Shown: piece by piece, positions 57,117 through 64,000 of the stretch
Layout of the letters: the number at the start of each line of letters is the position of its first letter
Position numbering within the stretch: the stretch's first letter is position 1
Source: Asticcacaulis sp. MM231
GTDB lineage: Bacteria; Pseudomonadota; Alphaproteobacteria; Caulobacterales; Caulobacteraceae
DNA: 64,000 bases
NCBI RefSeq assembly: GCF_964186625.1
Contig: NZ_OZ075108.1
Span: forward strand, 434,001-498,000
Direction of reading: 5' to 3'
The notes under the pieces: model-generated
What the model saw: the letters and a program-made list of their open reading frames with translations, nothing else
Database searches by the model: none
Told to the model about the DNA's origin: nothing
Translations under genes and position numbers: made by a program

Positions 57117-57328
57117 GCGCGCCGATTAAAGCATTGGCGGCTTTGAGACAAGAGTGCTGGCCAGAAAGGCCGCAAACGGACAACATCCGAAAGCGCAAGT
57201 TACTCGCCTATAAGGGGAAAATAAAAAGTCAGCGGTATTTTGACACCTGAGTCAAAAAATATAGTAAACCCCTTCTAAATGTAGTGGAACGGTGTTATAA
57301 ATAAGACTCCCTTAAGGAGGGCAAAGCC

Positions 57329-57496
57329 ATGAGGAAGTCGCCTACAGCAGAAAACTTTTCGCGTTTTGTCGTCGCCATGATTGTGGTGACGGTCGTTATC
57401 GCCGCCTTGGTCTGGGCGTTTTCGTCCGTCGGACCGGAATGTGCGGTGGGTGTGCCGTGCCATCCCAATGGCCAGGCTGAAGTCGTACATTACTGA
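57329..57496 (+). CDS. 55-residue single-helix membrane protein
   Basis: A short gene with an excellent AAGGAGG eight bases before ATG 57329. The polar N terminus (MRKSPTAENFSRF) is followed by a membrane helix (about 14-32) and a periplasmic tail with two cysteines, PECAVGVPCHP, that could form a small disulfide loop. The family is not recognised. Divergent from hisS and upstream of two other small exported proteins. A 12-bp inverted repeat separates it from the next gene. Confidence 0.65.
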   Translation: MRKSPTAENFSRFVVAMIVVTVVIAALVWAFSSVGPECAVGVPCHPNGQAEVVHY

Positions 57497-57541
57497 CGCA
57501 AAATTCCCGCGCTCTTATCTGACAGTATCAGCGCGACCTCT

Positions 57542-57603
57542 GGCGCACAGACACGGGATGACGTCCGTTCGGGCTGGAACGACGGAGGTCATGTCTGTGC
57601 GCC
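57542..57603. repeat. Long inverted repeat, 12-bp perfect outer arms
   Basis: GGCGCACAGACA (57542-57553) pairs with TGTCTGTGCGCC (57592-57603). The 38 bases in between can pair further (TGAC...GTCA and CCGTTC with GAACGACGG). No T run. It may be a dispersed palindrome or a binding site upstream of the gene at 57656. Confidence 0.65.
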
Positions 57604-57655
57604 GGAGAGGCCTGTATTAACGCTTTGTTGGACTGGCTCTGGCATAAGAGACGTC

Positions 57656-58162
57656 ATGACCTGTTTCCGCAAAGCCGCTCCGCTTGTACTGGCCCTGTGC
57701 GCCGCTCTGATGGCGCAAACCGCCTGCGCTACCGCGCCGGTGGCATCGTCGGCTGCGCCCACCAGCAAAATTTCGCGCGATCCCTTTTTCGCCGGCCTGG
57801 TAACCCGCGCGCGGCGCCTGGAAATCGAGACCAGGGCCTTCACGCCGGCGCTTGACCTGTTGCGGCAGCCGAAGTTCAAGACCTATACGAAGGCCATCCG
57901 CAATCTGTCGGCTGATGATCAGAAGGGCCACATGACCCTGAAAGCGCGCGGCACCGATAACGACCTGAAATGTATCATGAAGGGGCTGTCGCTCGATCTG
58001 AACATCAAGATGGACGCCATCTTGACTGCGAAGAGCAATGCCGAGGTCGGGACGGCGCTTGATAACATGGCTGCCCTGCTGAGCGATCATATCGATGTCA
58101 TCGTCACGCCGGCTACCGCCAATTCCGGCCTTGATTGCGTCATCGAGTTCGGCAACACTTGA
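57656..58162 (+). CDS. Secreted hypothetical protein
   Basis: 168 residues. Signal peptide ending near residue 24-26 (TACATAP); a cysteine there makes lipidation conceivable, but the lipobox is poor. The mature part is mostly helical, with a repeated KAIRNLSADDQKGH and LKCIMKGLSLDLNIKMDAIL pattern. Two cysteines near 105 and 161 may form a disulfide. I do not recognise the family. The opposing frame (57617-58195) is open but has no signal or family features. A lipoprotein gene follows 31 bases later, same direction. Confidence 0.6.
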   Translation: MTCFRKAAPLVLALCAALMAQTACATAPVASSAAPTSKISRDPFFAGLVTRARRLEIETRAFTPALDLLRQPKFKTYTKAIRNLSADDQKGHMTLKARGTDNDLKCIMKGLSLDLNIKMDAILTAKSNAEVGTALDNMAALLSDHIDVIVTPATANSGLDCVIEFGNT

Positions 58163-58193
58163 GAACCGGGCAACCCGCCCCGCGAGGTTGCCC

Positions 58194-58643
58194 ATGATAC
58201 GATTTGCTCCTTTTCTCTGTGCCGTTCTCCTGCTGGCCGGTTGCTACAAGCCTGCGCCACAGAAAGCGGCGCCTGCGCCGGCTATCACCCTGCCCGCCAC
58301 GCAGACGGCTTTTCTCGCCCTGCCGCGCACCGGCGCAGAGTCCGATCGCTTTTGTGAGCAGTTCAAGGCCTATGATCGCTTTGATAACTGGCAGGGCAAG
58401 GTGCGCGACCTGCGCGTCTCCACGCTCGATGGCACGGCCGATCTGGAGATCACTCTTGGCCAGGGCATCCGGCTTGAAGCGCTCGTCAGGAAAACCGACC
58501 CGGCCTATGCCGCCGTCATGGCTCTGCGGCTTGAGCAGTCCGTGACCTTTTCAGGTCAGTTCCAGCACAGCAACAACGACTCGGAATGTATCTATTATAA
58601 CGGTCCGTTCGGTGTCCGGTTGTCCGCGATCAAGAGTACATGA
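58194..58643 (+). CDS. Predicted lipoprotein, unknown function
   Basis: 149 residues from ATG 58194. Clear lipoprotein signal: hydrophobic LCAVLLLAGC with the lipobox cysteine at residue 17. A Pro/Ala-rich linker follows (KPAPQKAAPAPA), then a small globular domain of about 110 residues, with two cysteines (FCEQF and ECIYY). No known motif. Probably in one transcript with the preceding exported protein. Convergent with the response regulator gene. Confidence 0.65.
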   Translation: MIRFAPFLCAVLLLAGCYKPAPQKAAPAPAITLPATQTAFLALPRTGAESDRFCEQFKAYDRFDNWQGKVRDLRVSTLDGTADLEITLGQGIRLEALVRKTDPAYAAVMALRLEQSVTFSGQFQHSNNDSECIYYNGPFGVRLSAIKST

Positions 58644-58662
58644 CGCGAGACCGAACCGCGGC

Positions 58663-59460
58663 TTAAGCTTGTCTTTCTTGATAGGCCGTGGTTGGCCGCG
58701 CCATCATTTCCAAAGTCAGGTGCACGAGTTCTGCGGGTTTGAAAGGCTTGCTGATTTCAGCATCGGCGCCGGCCTTGACCGCGGCCGAGGTGGCGCGTTC
58801 GGGTGTGATGCGGGTGTTGAGTCCGCCGGACATGGCCAGTATCTTGACCTTGGGCCAGGTCGATTTGATGATCTTGATGCCGGCCAGCCCGCCCATGCCG
58901 GGCATGAAAATGTCTGATAATACCAGGTCGACGTGAGCGATATCGACGTCTTCAAGGGCTTCTTCCATCGACTTGACAATGCTGACGCGATAACCGTTGT
59001 CAGTCAGCATCTGGCCGGTCACCTTGCCGGCGGTCGCGCTGTCATCAATCACCAGCGCATGGTAGCGATGCTTGCCTTCGGCCTGATCCTGCTCGGCCGA
59101 CTGGACGATGGCGCGCAACTGATTGCGCGAAAAGGGCTTGCGCAGAATGTAATCGACCTTGGCCTTGCGGGCCATGTTGAGCGTTTCTTCGATAGCTTCG
59201 CTGCGGTCTCCGGCGGTCATCACGGCAACGGTGGCCTCAAGCGCCAGATCGCGCAGGCGGCCAAGGTGCGGAAGGGTGTTTTCCTCTCCCAGAAAGACAT
59301 CGACAAACAGCAAGGTGGGATGCTGCTGCAGGATAACGCGTTCGGCGTCCTCCAGGGTCTTGGCCAGGACGTAGGTCCAGTCTTCATCTGCGAGCATGCG
59401 CCCGATGATCTGTGCCTGTGTCTGGCTGTCCTCAATGATCAGCGCCAACCCGTTTGCCAT
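58663..59460 (-). CDS. Double-receiver response regulator
   Basis: 265 residues from ATG 59460, with AAGGGG seven bases upstream. Two CheY-like receiver domains in tandem and no output domain. Domain 1 (about 1-125): acidic IIEDSQT, phospho-acceptor D in LLFVDVFLGEE near 54, T in VMTAGD, K in RKPFSR. Domain 2 (about 135-260): LVIDDSATA, D in LVLSDIFMPGMGG near 187, S in AMSGGL, K in ISKPFKPAE. Such proteins relay or sink phosphate or tune chemotaxis. Domain 1 lacks the usual MP after the acceptor region. No kinase gene is adjacent. Confidence 0.9.
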   Translation of the reverse strand: MANGLALIIEDSQTQAQIIGRMLADEDWTYVLAKTLEDAERVILQQHPTLLFVDVFLGEENTLPHLGRLRDLALEATVAVMTAGDRSEAIEETLNMARKAKVDYILRKPFSRNQLRAIVQSAEQDQAEGKHRYHALVIDDSATAGKVTGQMLTDNGYRVSIVKSMEEALEDVDIAHVDLVLSDIFMPGMGGLAGIKIIKSTWPKVKILAMSGGLNTRITPERATSAAVKAGADAEISKPFKPAELVHLTLEMMARPTTAYQERQA

Positions 59461-59762
59461 TATGTAACCCCTTATGCTCACGCAACTCTGATTAATCGAA
59501 ACAATGTTATCGCAAGGGGGTTAAGCAGTTGTGAGCGAGAGTTGCTGTCAGATGTGTAGGTTTTGTAAGGTGTAGTTGTTATTTAGAGTTTTGTTTATAA
59601 TGGCATTTTTATATTAAATATGACGAAAATTCCTTAAAAATATGGTCGTGAGTCAATTTCCATTCAACAAAAAACCCGCCTGTTTCCAGACGGGCTTTCA
59701 GTATCAGGCTGCGAAAATCTCGACATGCGGTGTCAAGATTCCGGCGTAAGGACCTGCGGCCC
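59461..59762. other. A/T-rich intergenic region without a gene
   Basis: 302 bases upstream of the response regulator and downstream of M13 copy 2. The part from about 59560 to 59660 is strikingly AT-rich for this genome. Apart from the terminator at 59675-59694, no coding frame, tRNA or palindrome of note was seen. It should contain the response-regulator promoter. Confidence 0.6.
59675..59694 (-). terminator. Rho-independent terminator of M13 copy 2
   Basis: Minus strand: CCCGTCTG, loop GAAA, CAGGCGGG (one G-T pair), then TTTTTTG. It lies 69 bases past the M13 stop. Confidence 0.85.
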
Positions 59763-61898
59763 TTACCAGATGCGGACGCGGTCTTCCGGCTTCAGGTAAT
59801 ATTTCTCACCCGGCTGGACATTGAAGGCCTTGTACCAATCATCGATATTGCGCACCGGCCCAATGACACGGAAGACAGCCGGCGAGTGCGGATCGGTAGC
59901 GACCTGCTGCTTGATGGCGTCATCGCGGTACTTCGAGCGCCAGACTTGAGCAAAGCCCATGAAGACGCGCTGATCGCCGGTGAAGCCGTCGAGGACGGGC
60001 GAAGGCTTGCCCTTGAGCGACAGGCGGTAGGCGTCGAGGCCCAGCAGGTTGCCACCGAGATCGGCGATGTTCTCGCCCATGGTCAGGCCGCCCTGGATAT
60101 GGACGCCGGGCAGGGGCTCGAAGGCGTCATACTGTTCGCCGTACTTCTTCGTCTGGGCGTCGAATTTGGCCGAATCCTCGGCGGTCCACCAGCTTTTGAG
60201 GAAGCCGTCGCCGTCATAGTTGCGGCCCTGATCGTCGAAGCCGTGGGTGATTTCGTGGCCGATAACCCCGCCGATGCCGCCATAGTTGACGGCCGGATCA
60301 GCGTCCGGATCGAAGAAGGGCGGTTGCAGGATGGCGGCGGGGAAGACGATCTCGTTACGGGTCGGGGAATAGTAGGCGTTGACGGTCTGCGGTGTCATGC
60401 CCCATTCGAGTGGATCGACCGGCTTGTCGATCTTGGCGACGTTGAAGTCCCATTCGAAGGCGTTCGCGCGTTCGATATTGCCGAACAGGTCGCCTTCCTT
60501 GATCGTCAGGGCGGAATAGTCGCGCCACTTGTCGGGGTAGGCGATCTTGACGCCGAACTTGGAGAGTTTTTCCAGCGCCTTTTCCTTGGTGGGGGCGCTC
60601 ATCCAGGTCAGGTTTTCAATGCGGATCTTGAGAGCGGCGCGTAGGTCGGCGACGAGGCCTTCCATCTTGGCCTTGGAGTCGGCAGGGAAATATTGCGCCA
60701 CATAGGTGCGGCCGATGGCTTCACCGAGAGCACTGTCGGTAACGCTGATGGCACGCTTCCAGCGCGGACGCTGCTCAAGGGCGCCGGAAAGGTCACGCGA
60801 GCGGAATTCCCACTGGGCGGTGGCGAAGCGCTTGGAGAGGTAGGGCGCGGCCTGATCGATGGTGCGGAAGGCCTCCCAGGCTTTCAGGGTTTCCAGCGGG
60901 GTGTCGGCATAGATCTGGGCGATTTTGGGGAAGGCGGTGTTTTCAGACACGATCAGCTTGCTGGCCTTATCGACGCCGGCGGCCTTGAAGTAGCTGTCCC
61001 ATTCAAAAGCCGGGGCGAAGGTCGCCAGTTCAGCGCGTGTCATCGGATTGTAGGTCTTGTTGTCGTCGCGGCGCTCGATCTTGGTCCAGCTCACCTCGGC
61101 GATCTTGGTTTCCAGCGCCAGGATATCCTTGGCGGTCTGGGCGGGGTTGGGGTAGCCGGCCATGGTCAGCATGTTGACGATATAGGCCTCGTACTTGGTC
61201 TTCTTCTCTGCGAAGCTGTCCTTCAGGTAGTAGTCGCGGTCGGGGAGGCCGAGGCCGGACTGCGCCACGTAGAGCACGTTAACCTGCGGGTTCTTGGCAT
61301 CGCCATCGACATAGGCGCCGAAGAAGGCCGAACCGATCGTACCGGAAGTCTTGCCCATCCAGGCGGCCATCTCAGATTTGCTCTTGATGGCCTTGATGGC
61401 CGAAAGCGTCGGGGTGAGCGGCTTGATGTCGAGCGTCTCGATGGTCGCTTCGTCCATCATGGCATTGTAAAGCGCGGCGATCTTGGCGTCATCGCCGGTC
61501 AGGCCCTTTTGCGCGGCCAGACCGGTGATCAGCACCTTCATGCGGTTTTCCGACAGTTCGCGCAGTTGCAGGAAGGAGCCATAAGACGTGCGGTCGGCGG
61601 GGATGACCATGGTGTTGACGGCGGTGCCGTTGACGTAATCGAAGAAGCTGTCGCCCGGTTTGACGCTGGTGTCCATGCCGGCGGTGTCGATGCCCCAGGT
61701 GCCGAACTTCTTGGCGACCGTGTTGGGGGCGGCATCGTTGCTGCCGCTTGAGGCGTCTGCGGCGAGCAGGGCATCGAAGCTTTCAAGCGTTTCCATGCGG
61801 CAATAGGCGTCGATGCAGTTACCGGCGTGGGCGGGAGCAAACGTTAGGGCCAGCCCGGCAATAGCTGAGGTGGAGGCGAGAATTTTCAGGAATGTCAT
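59763..61898 (-). CDS. M13-family zinc metallopeptidase (copy 2), intact
   Basis: 711 residues with a signal peptide (1-25, cut after AHA). Full M13 (neprilysin/PepO) layout: N-terminal helical domain from about 75, substrate-groove VNAYYSPTRNEIVFPA near 520, zinc site GHEITHGFDDQGR near 556, third ligand in ENIADLGG near 616, and the C-terminal tryptophan. A periplasmic or surface peptidase acting on short peptides. It is a paralogue of the frameshifted copy 4.5 kb to the left, in the same direction, so this may be the only functional copy. Closed by a terminator. Confidence 0.94.
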   Translation of the reverse strand: MTFLKILASTSAIAGLALTFAPAHAGNCIDAYCRMETLESFDALLAADASSGSNDAAPNTVAKKFGTWGIDTAGMDTSVKPGDSFFDYVNGTAVNTMVIPADRTSYGSFLQLRELSENRMKVLITGLAAQKGLTGDDAKIAALYNAMMDEATIETLDIKPLTPTLSAIKAIKSKSEMAAWMGKTSGTIGSAFFGAYVDGDAKNPQVNVLYVAQSGLGLPDRDYYLKDSFAEKKTKYEAYIVNMLTMAGYPNPAQTAKDILALETKIAEVSWTKIERRDDNKTYNPMTRAELATFAPAFEWDSYFKAAGVDKASKLIVSENTAFPKIAQIYADTPLETLKAWEAFRTIDQAAPYLSKRFATAQWEFRSRDLSGALEQRPRWKRAISVTDSALGEAIGRTYVAQYFPADSKAKMEGLVADLRAALKIRIENLTWMSAPTKEKALEKLSKFGVKIAYPDKWRDYSALTIKEGDLFGNIERANAFEWDFNVAKIDKPVDPLEWGMTPQTVNAYYSPTRNEIVFPAAILQPPFFDPDADPAVNYGGIGGVIGHEITHGFDDQGRNYDGDGFLKSWWTAEDSAKFDAQTKKYGEQYDAFEPLPGVHIQGGLTMGENIADLGGNLLGLDAYRLSLKGKPSPVLDGFTGDQRVFMGFAQVWRSKYRDDAIKQQVATDPHSPAVFRVIGPVRNIDDWYKAFNVQPGEKYYLKPEDRVRIW

Positions 61899-62097
61899 AG
61901 GTCACTTTCCACGCGGCAGGTGTAGGCGCCATGTCGCGATTGATAAAAAAGATACTATTTCGCAACTTATCCACTTTTCGGAAAGTGGCTCATGAATTTT
62001 CCGTAATGTTTCACGAAAAAATGTATTTGAGGGGTTACATAGGATGTCTGGTTCGCCTTATAGGTAATGCTCCCCCTAAAAGGATAAGTAATCGAAG

Positions 62098-63984
62098 ATG
62101 AACGCATCCGTTGGCCATCCAGTGACCACGATAGCAAAAGAAGCCTTTGCCCCTGTCCTCAATACGGACGCGCAAGGCTATTACATCTTCATTATCGTCT
62201 TTCTCCTGGCTTCCGCGGTTGTTGTTCCGATCTTTCAGCGCTTTAAGGTTTCAAGTGTTCTGGGTTTTCTTCTCATTGGCGTCCTGCTTGGGCCCGATGT
62301 CATGGGACGACTTGAGAAAATCTGGCCGGTGCTTGATGCGTTCGATGTCATGCGGTCGCACACCGTTCACCAACTCGCCGAACTTGGCGTTGTTTTTCTT
62401 CTCTTCACCATTGGGCTCGAACTGACGTTCGAGCGTCTGAAATCCATGCGACGCCTTGTGTTCGGCCTGGGCGCCCTTCAGGTTGCGCTGTGTTCGCTGG
62501 CCCTGACCGGCCTGTTCCTGATCATGGGCCAGAGCATCGTGGCCTCAATCGCGCTCGGCATGGCCATCGCCCTGTCCTCGACCGCTGTGGTCATCCCGGT
62601 ACTGGCCGATCGCAAGGCACTGAAAAGCGCTTCGGGCCGCAGTGTCTTCGCCGTTCTGCTGGCGCAGGATATCGCCGTGGCGCCGATCATGATCACCGTG
62701 GTTATGCTGGCCGGTGGCGCGGCTGGCGCGGCTGGTGGCAGTCTGGGCGGATTGCTGGCCCTGATCCCGGCCCTGGTTGGCATGGGCGTGCTGGTGGTCG
62801 GAGGTCGCTGGCTGCTGCGTCCACTGTTCAATACCGTGGCCTTCTCCAATTCGCGTGAGCTTTTCATGGCGGCCTGTCTGCTGTGCGTGCTCGTGGCTGG
62901 GCAGATCTCGGTCATGGCGGGGCTGAGCATGGGGCTTGGCGCCTTCGTCGCCGGTGTGCTGCTGGCCGAAACCGAATATCGCCGCGAAATCGAAAACATG
63001 GTCGAGCCCTTCAAAGGCCTGCTGCTCGGCCTGTTCTTCGTCACGGTCGGGGCGCGCCTCGAAATCACCGCCGTGCTCGATCAGCCGGCACTGGTGCTGG
63101 GGCTGGCGGCAGGTTTGATCCTGATCAAGGCCGCGATCATCTATCCGGTGGCGCGTCTTTTCGGCATGAACAACCGCAGTGCCATCGAAACCGCAGCGGT
63201 GCTTGGGCCGGCGGGGGAATTCGCCTTTGTTATCATCGACCAGGCCATCGGCCACAAGGTGCTGTCTGCGGATCTGGGGCAGACCGTCATCGTGGCGTCG
63301 ATCCTGTCACTGTTCGCCATTCCCTTCCTGGCCGCCGCCGCTGGCCGCCTGTCGAAATCAATTGCCAAGAGCGGTGAGGCCGCGACTACCGTGGCGCCGG
63401 AGACCGTCAGCGAGGCCGATAAGGTCATCGTCGTCGGTTTCGGACGCGTCGGCGAACTGGTCATCGACATGTTGAGGATGCACCAGATCGAGTTCCTGGT
63501 CATTGATATCAACCCGCAGGTCACCCAGCGAGCCCGTGCCGCCGGTATTGAAGCCTGGTATGGTGACGCCTCCATGCCGGATTTTCTCCATTCCATCGGT
63601 ATCGCCCGCGCCCGCGCCGTGGTGGTGACGGTGTCAAATCCGGCCTTTACCGACAAGGTGGTGCAGGCGGTGCGCGCCATGCGTGAGGATGTCCATATCA
63701 TCGCCCGTGCGCGTGACGCCTCGCACGCCCAGCGCCTGTATCAGATGGGCGCCACCGACGCTGTGCCTGAAACTATCGAGGCGTCTTTGCAACTGGCGGA
63801 AAACACGCTGATCGATCTTGGCGTGCCGATGGGGCTGGTGCTGGCCAGTGTCCATGAACGCCGTGATGTCTTCCGCAAGATGTTTGGTATCCGCAAGCCG
63901 GAAGCCATCAAGCCGGACATGCCACTGGCGGCGGTTGCCCTGGCGATGGCGGAGAACCATGCCGCGGAGAAGCGGGGGGTGTAG
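62098..63984 (+). CDS. CPA2-family cation/proton antiporter with RCK domain (KefB/KefC-like)
   Basis: 628 residues. About twelve membrane helices form the Na+/H+-exchanger domain (about 25-420): FQRFKVSSVLGFLLIGVLLGP near 47, AELGVVFLLFTIGLELT near 97, LSSTAVVIPVLADR near 163, and the ion-site LAQDIAVAP near 198. A cytoplasmic TrkA-N domain follows (about 440-560), with VVGFGRVGELVIDML as the nucleotide-binding glycine loop. It exports potassium in exchange for protons, gated by glutathione adducts or nucleotides in the Kef family. Not known which here. The stop lies near the window's right edge. Confidence 0.92.
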   Translation: MNASVGHPVTTIAKEAFAPVLNTDAQGYYIFIIVFLLASAVVVPIFQRFKVSSVLGFLLIGVLLGPDVMGRLEKIWPVLDAFDVMRSHTVHQLAELGVVFLLFTIGLELTFERLKSMRRLVFGLGALQVALCSLALTGLFLIMGQSIVASIALGMAIALSSTAVVIPVLADRKALKSASGRSVFAVLLAQDIAVAPIMITVVMLAGGAAGAAGGSLGGLLALIPALVGMGVLVVGGRWLLRPLFNTVAFSNSRELFMAACLLCVLVAGQISVMAGLSMGLGAFVAGVLLAETEYRREIENMVEPFKGLLLGLFFVTVGARLEITAVLDQPALVLGLAAGLILIKAAIIYPVARLFGMNNRSAIETAAVLGPAGEFAFVIIDQAIGHKVLSADLGQTVIVASILSLFAIPFLAAAAGRLSKSIAKSGEAATTVAPETVSEADKVIVVGFGRVGELVIDMLRMHQIEFLVIDINPQVTQRARAAGIEAWYGDASMPDFLHSIGIARARAVVVTVSNPAFTDKVVQAVRAMREDVHIIARARDASHAQRLYQMGATDAVPETIEASLQLAENTLIDLGVPMGLVLASVHERRDVFRKMFGIRKPEAIKPDMPLAAVALAMAENHAAEKRGV

Positions 63985-64000
63985 CCCTGTTACTTGCCGG

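Noticed and set aside
57617..58195. Minus-strand frame opposite the secreted protein at 57656
   Set aside because: The plus-strand frame has a signal peptide and sits in line with the following lipoprotein; the minus-strand product has neither.

Overview
The window reads as a chromosomal segment of a stalked or prosthecate alphaproteobacterium of the order Caulobacterales, perhaps close to Asticcacaulis or Caulobacter (inference). The reasons are a PodJ-like polarity protein, perfect CtrA boxes (TTAA-N7-TTAA) in front of cell-surface genes, a GANTC (CcrM-type) site just before podJ, alphaproteobacterial families such as DUF2125 and DUF2794, and the acnA-ccmABCDG-pheA-cytochrome c arrangement. 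Most of the sequence is core metabolism and cell biology. No prophage, CRISPR array or defence island was seen. The accessory DNA consists of three insertion sequences.

Layout. 1-8 kb: start of ubiG (cut by the window edge), lysC, two methyl-accepting chemotaxis proteins each with its own CtrA box, and ptsP of the nitrogen PTS. 8-13 kb: a DsbD/ScsB-type disulfide reductase, a TetR regulator facing three copies of one palindromic operator, a small exported protein, and a complete IS5-type element with a TTAG duplication. 13-18 kb: a three-gene leftward operon (CelD/BioF2-type acetyltransferase, GT2 glycosyltransferase, JmjC-like cupin), a membrane protein/XRE pair, and a TraB/GumN protein. 18-24 kb: argD and argF, followed by an IS630 element with an IS701 element inserted into its right boundary, then an esterase. 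24-31 kb: podJ-like gene and a DinG-type helicase. 31-36 kb: DUF2125, chorismate mutase, hisC-type aminotransferase, zapE and a GT8 glycosyltransferase. 36-41 kb: CoA-ester lyase, aldo/keto reductase, BI-1 protein, DUF2794, a probable C-rich small RNA, and a glutathione transferase. 41-49.5 kb: acnA, ccmA/B/C/D/G for cytochrome c maturation, tRNA-Cys, slyX, pheA and a membrane-anchored cytochrome c. 49.6-53 kb: NlpC/P60 peptidase, M17 aminopeptidase and a TPR protein. 53-64 kb: two M13 metallopeptidase paralogues flanking hisS, three small exported or membrane proteins and a double-receiver response regulator, then a CPA2 cation/proton antiporter.

Genes that work together: ccmA-D and ccmG export heme and prepare apocytochromes, and a c-type cytochrome lies close by. 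pheA and the chorismate mutase/aminotransferase pair cover phenylalanine and tyrosine synthesis. argD and argF are consecutive steps to citrulline. The chemoreceptors, podJ and one M13 peptidase share CtrA-type promoter motifs and are plausibly cell-cycle timed.

One striking property is that five otherwise recognisable genes (second chemoreceptor, podJ, GT8, first M13 peptidase, IS701 transposase) carry single-base indels; all but one of these indels are extra bases. This looks either like residual assembly error or like genuine recent decay, and it affects how those genes should be read. The most novel-looking items are the triple TetR operator, the orphan-terminated C-rich RNA at 39.7-39.85 kb, a hairpin leader shared by ubiG and pheA, and a tRNA-Cys with unusual anticodon and D arms.
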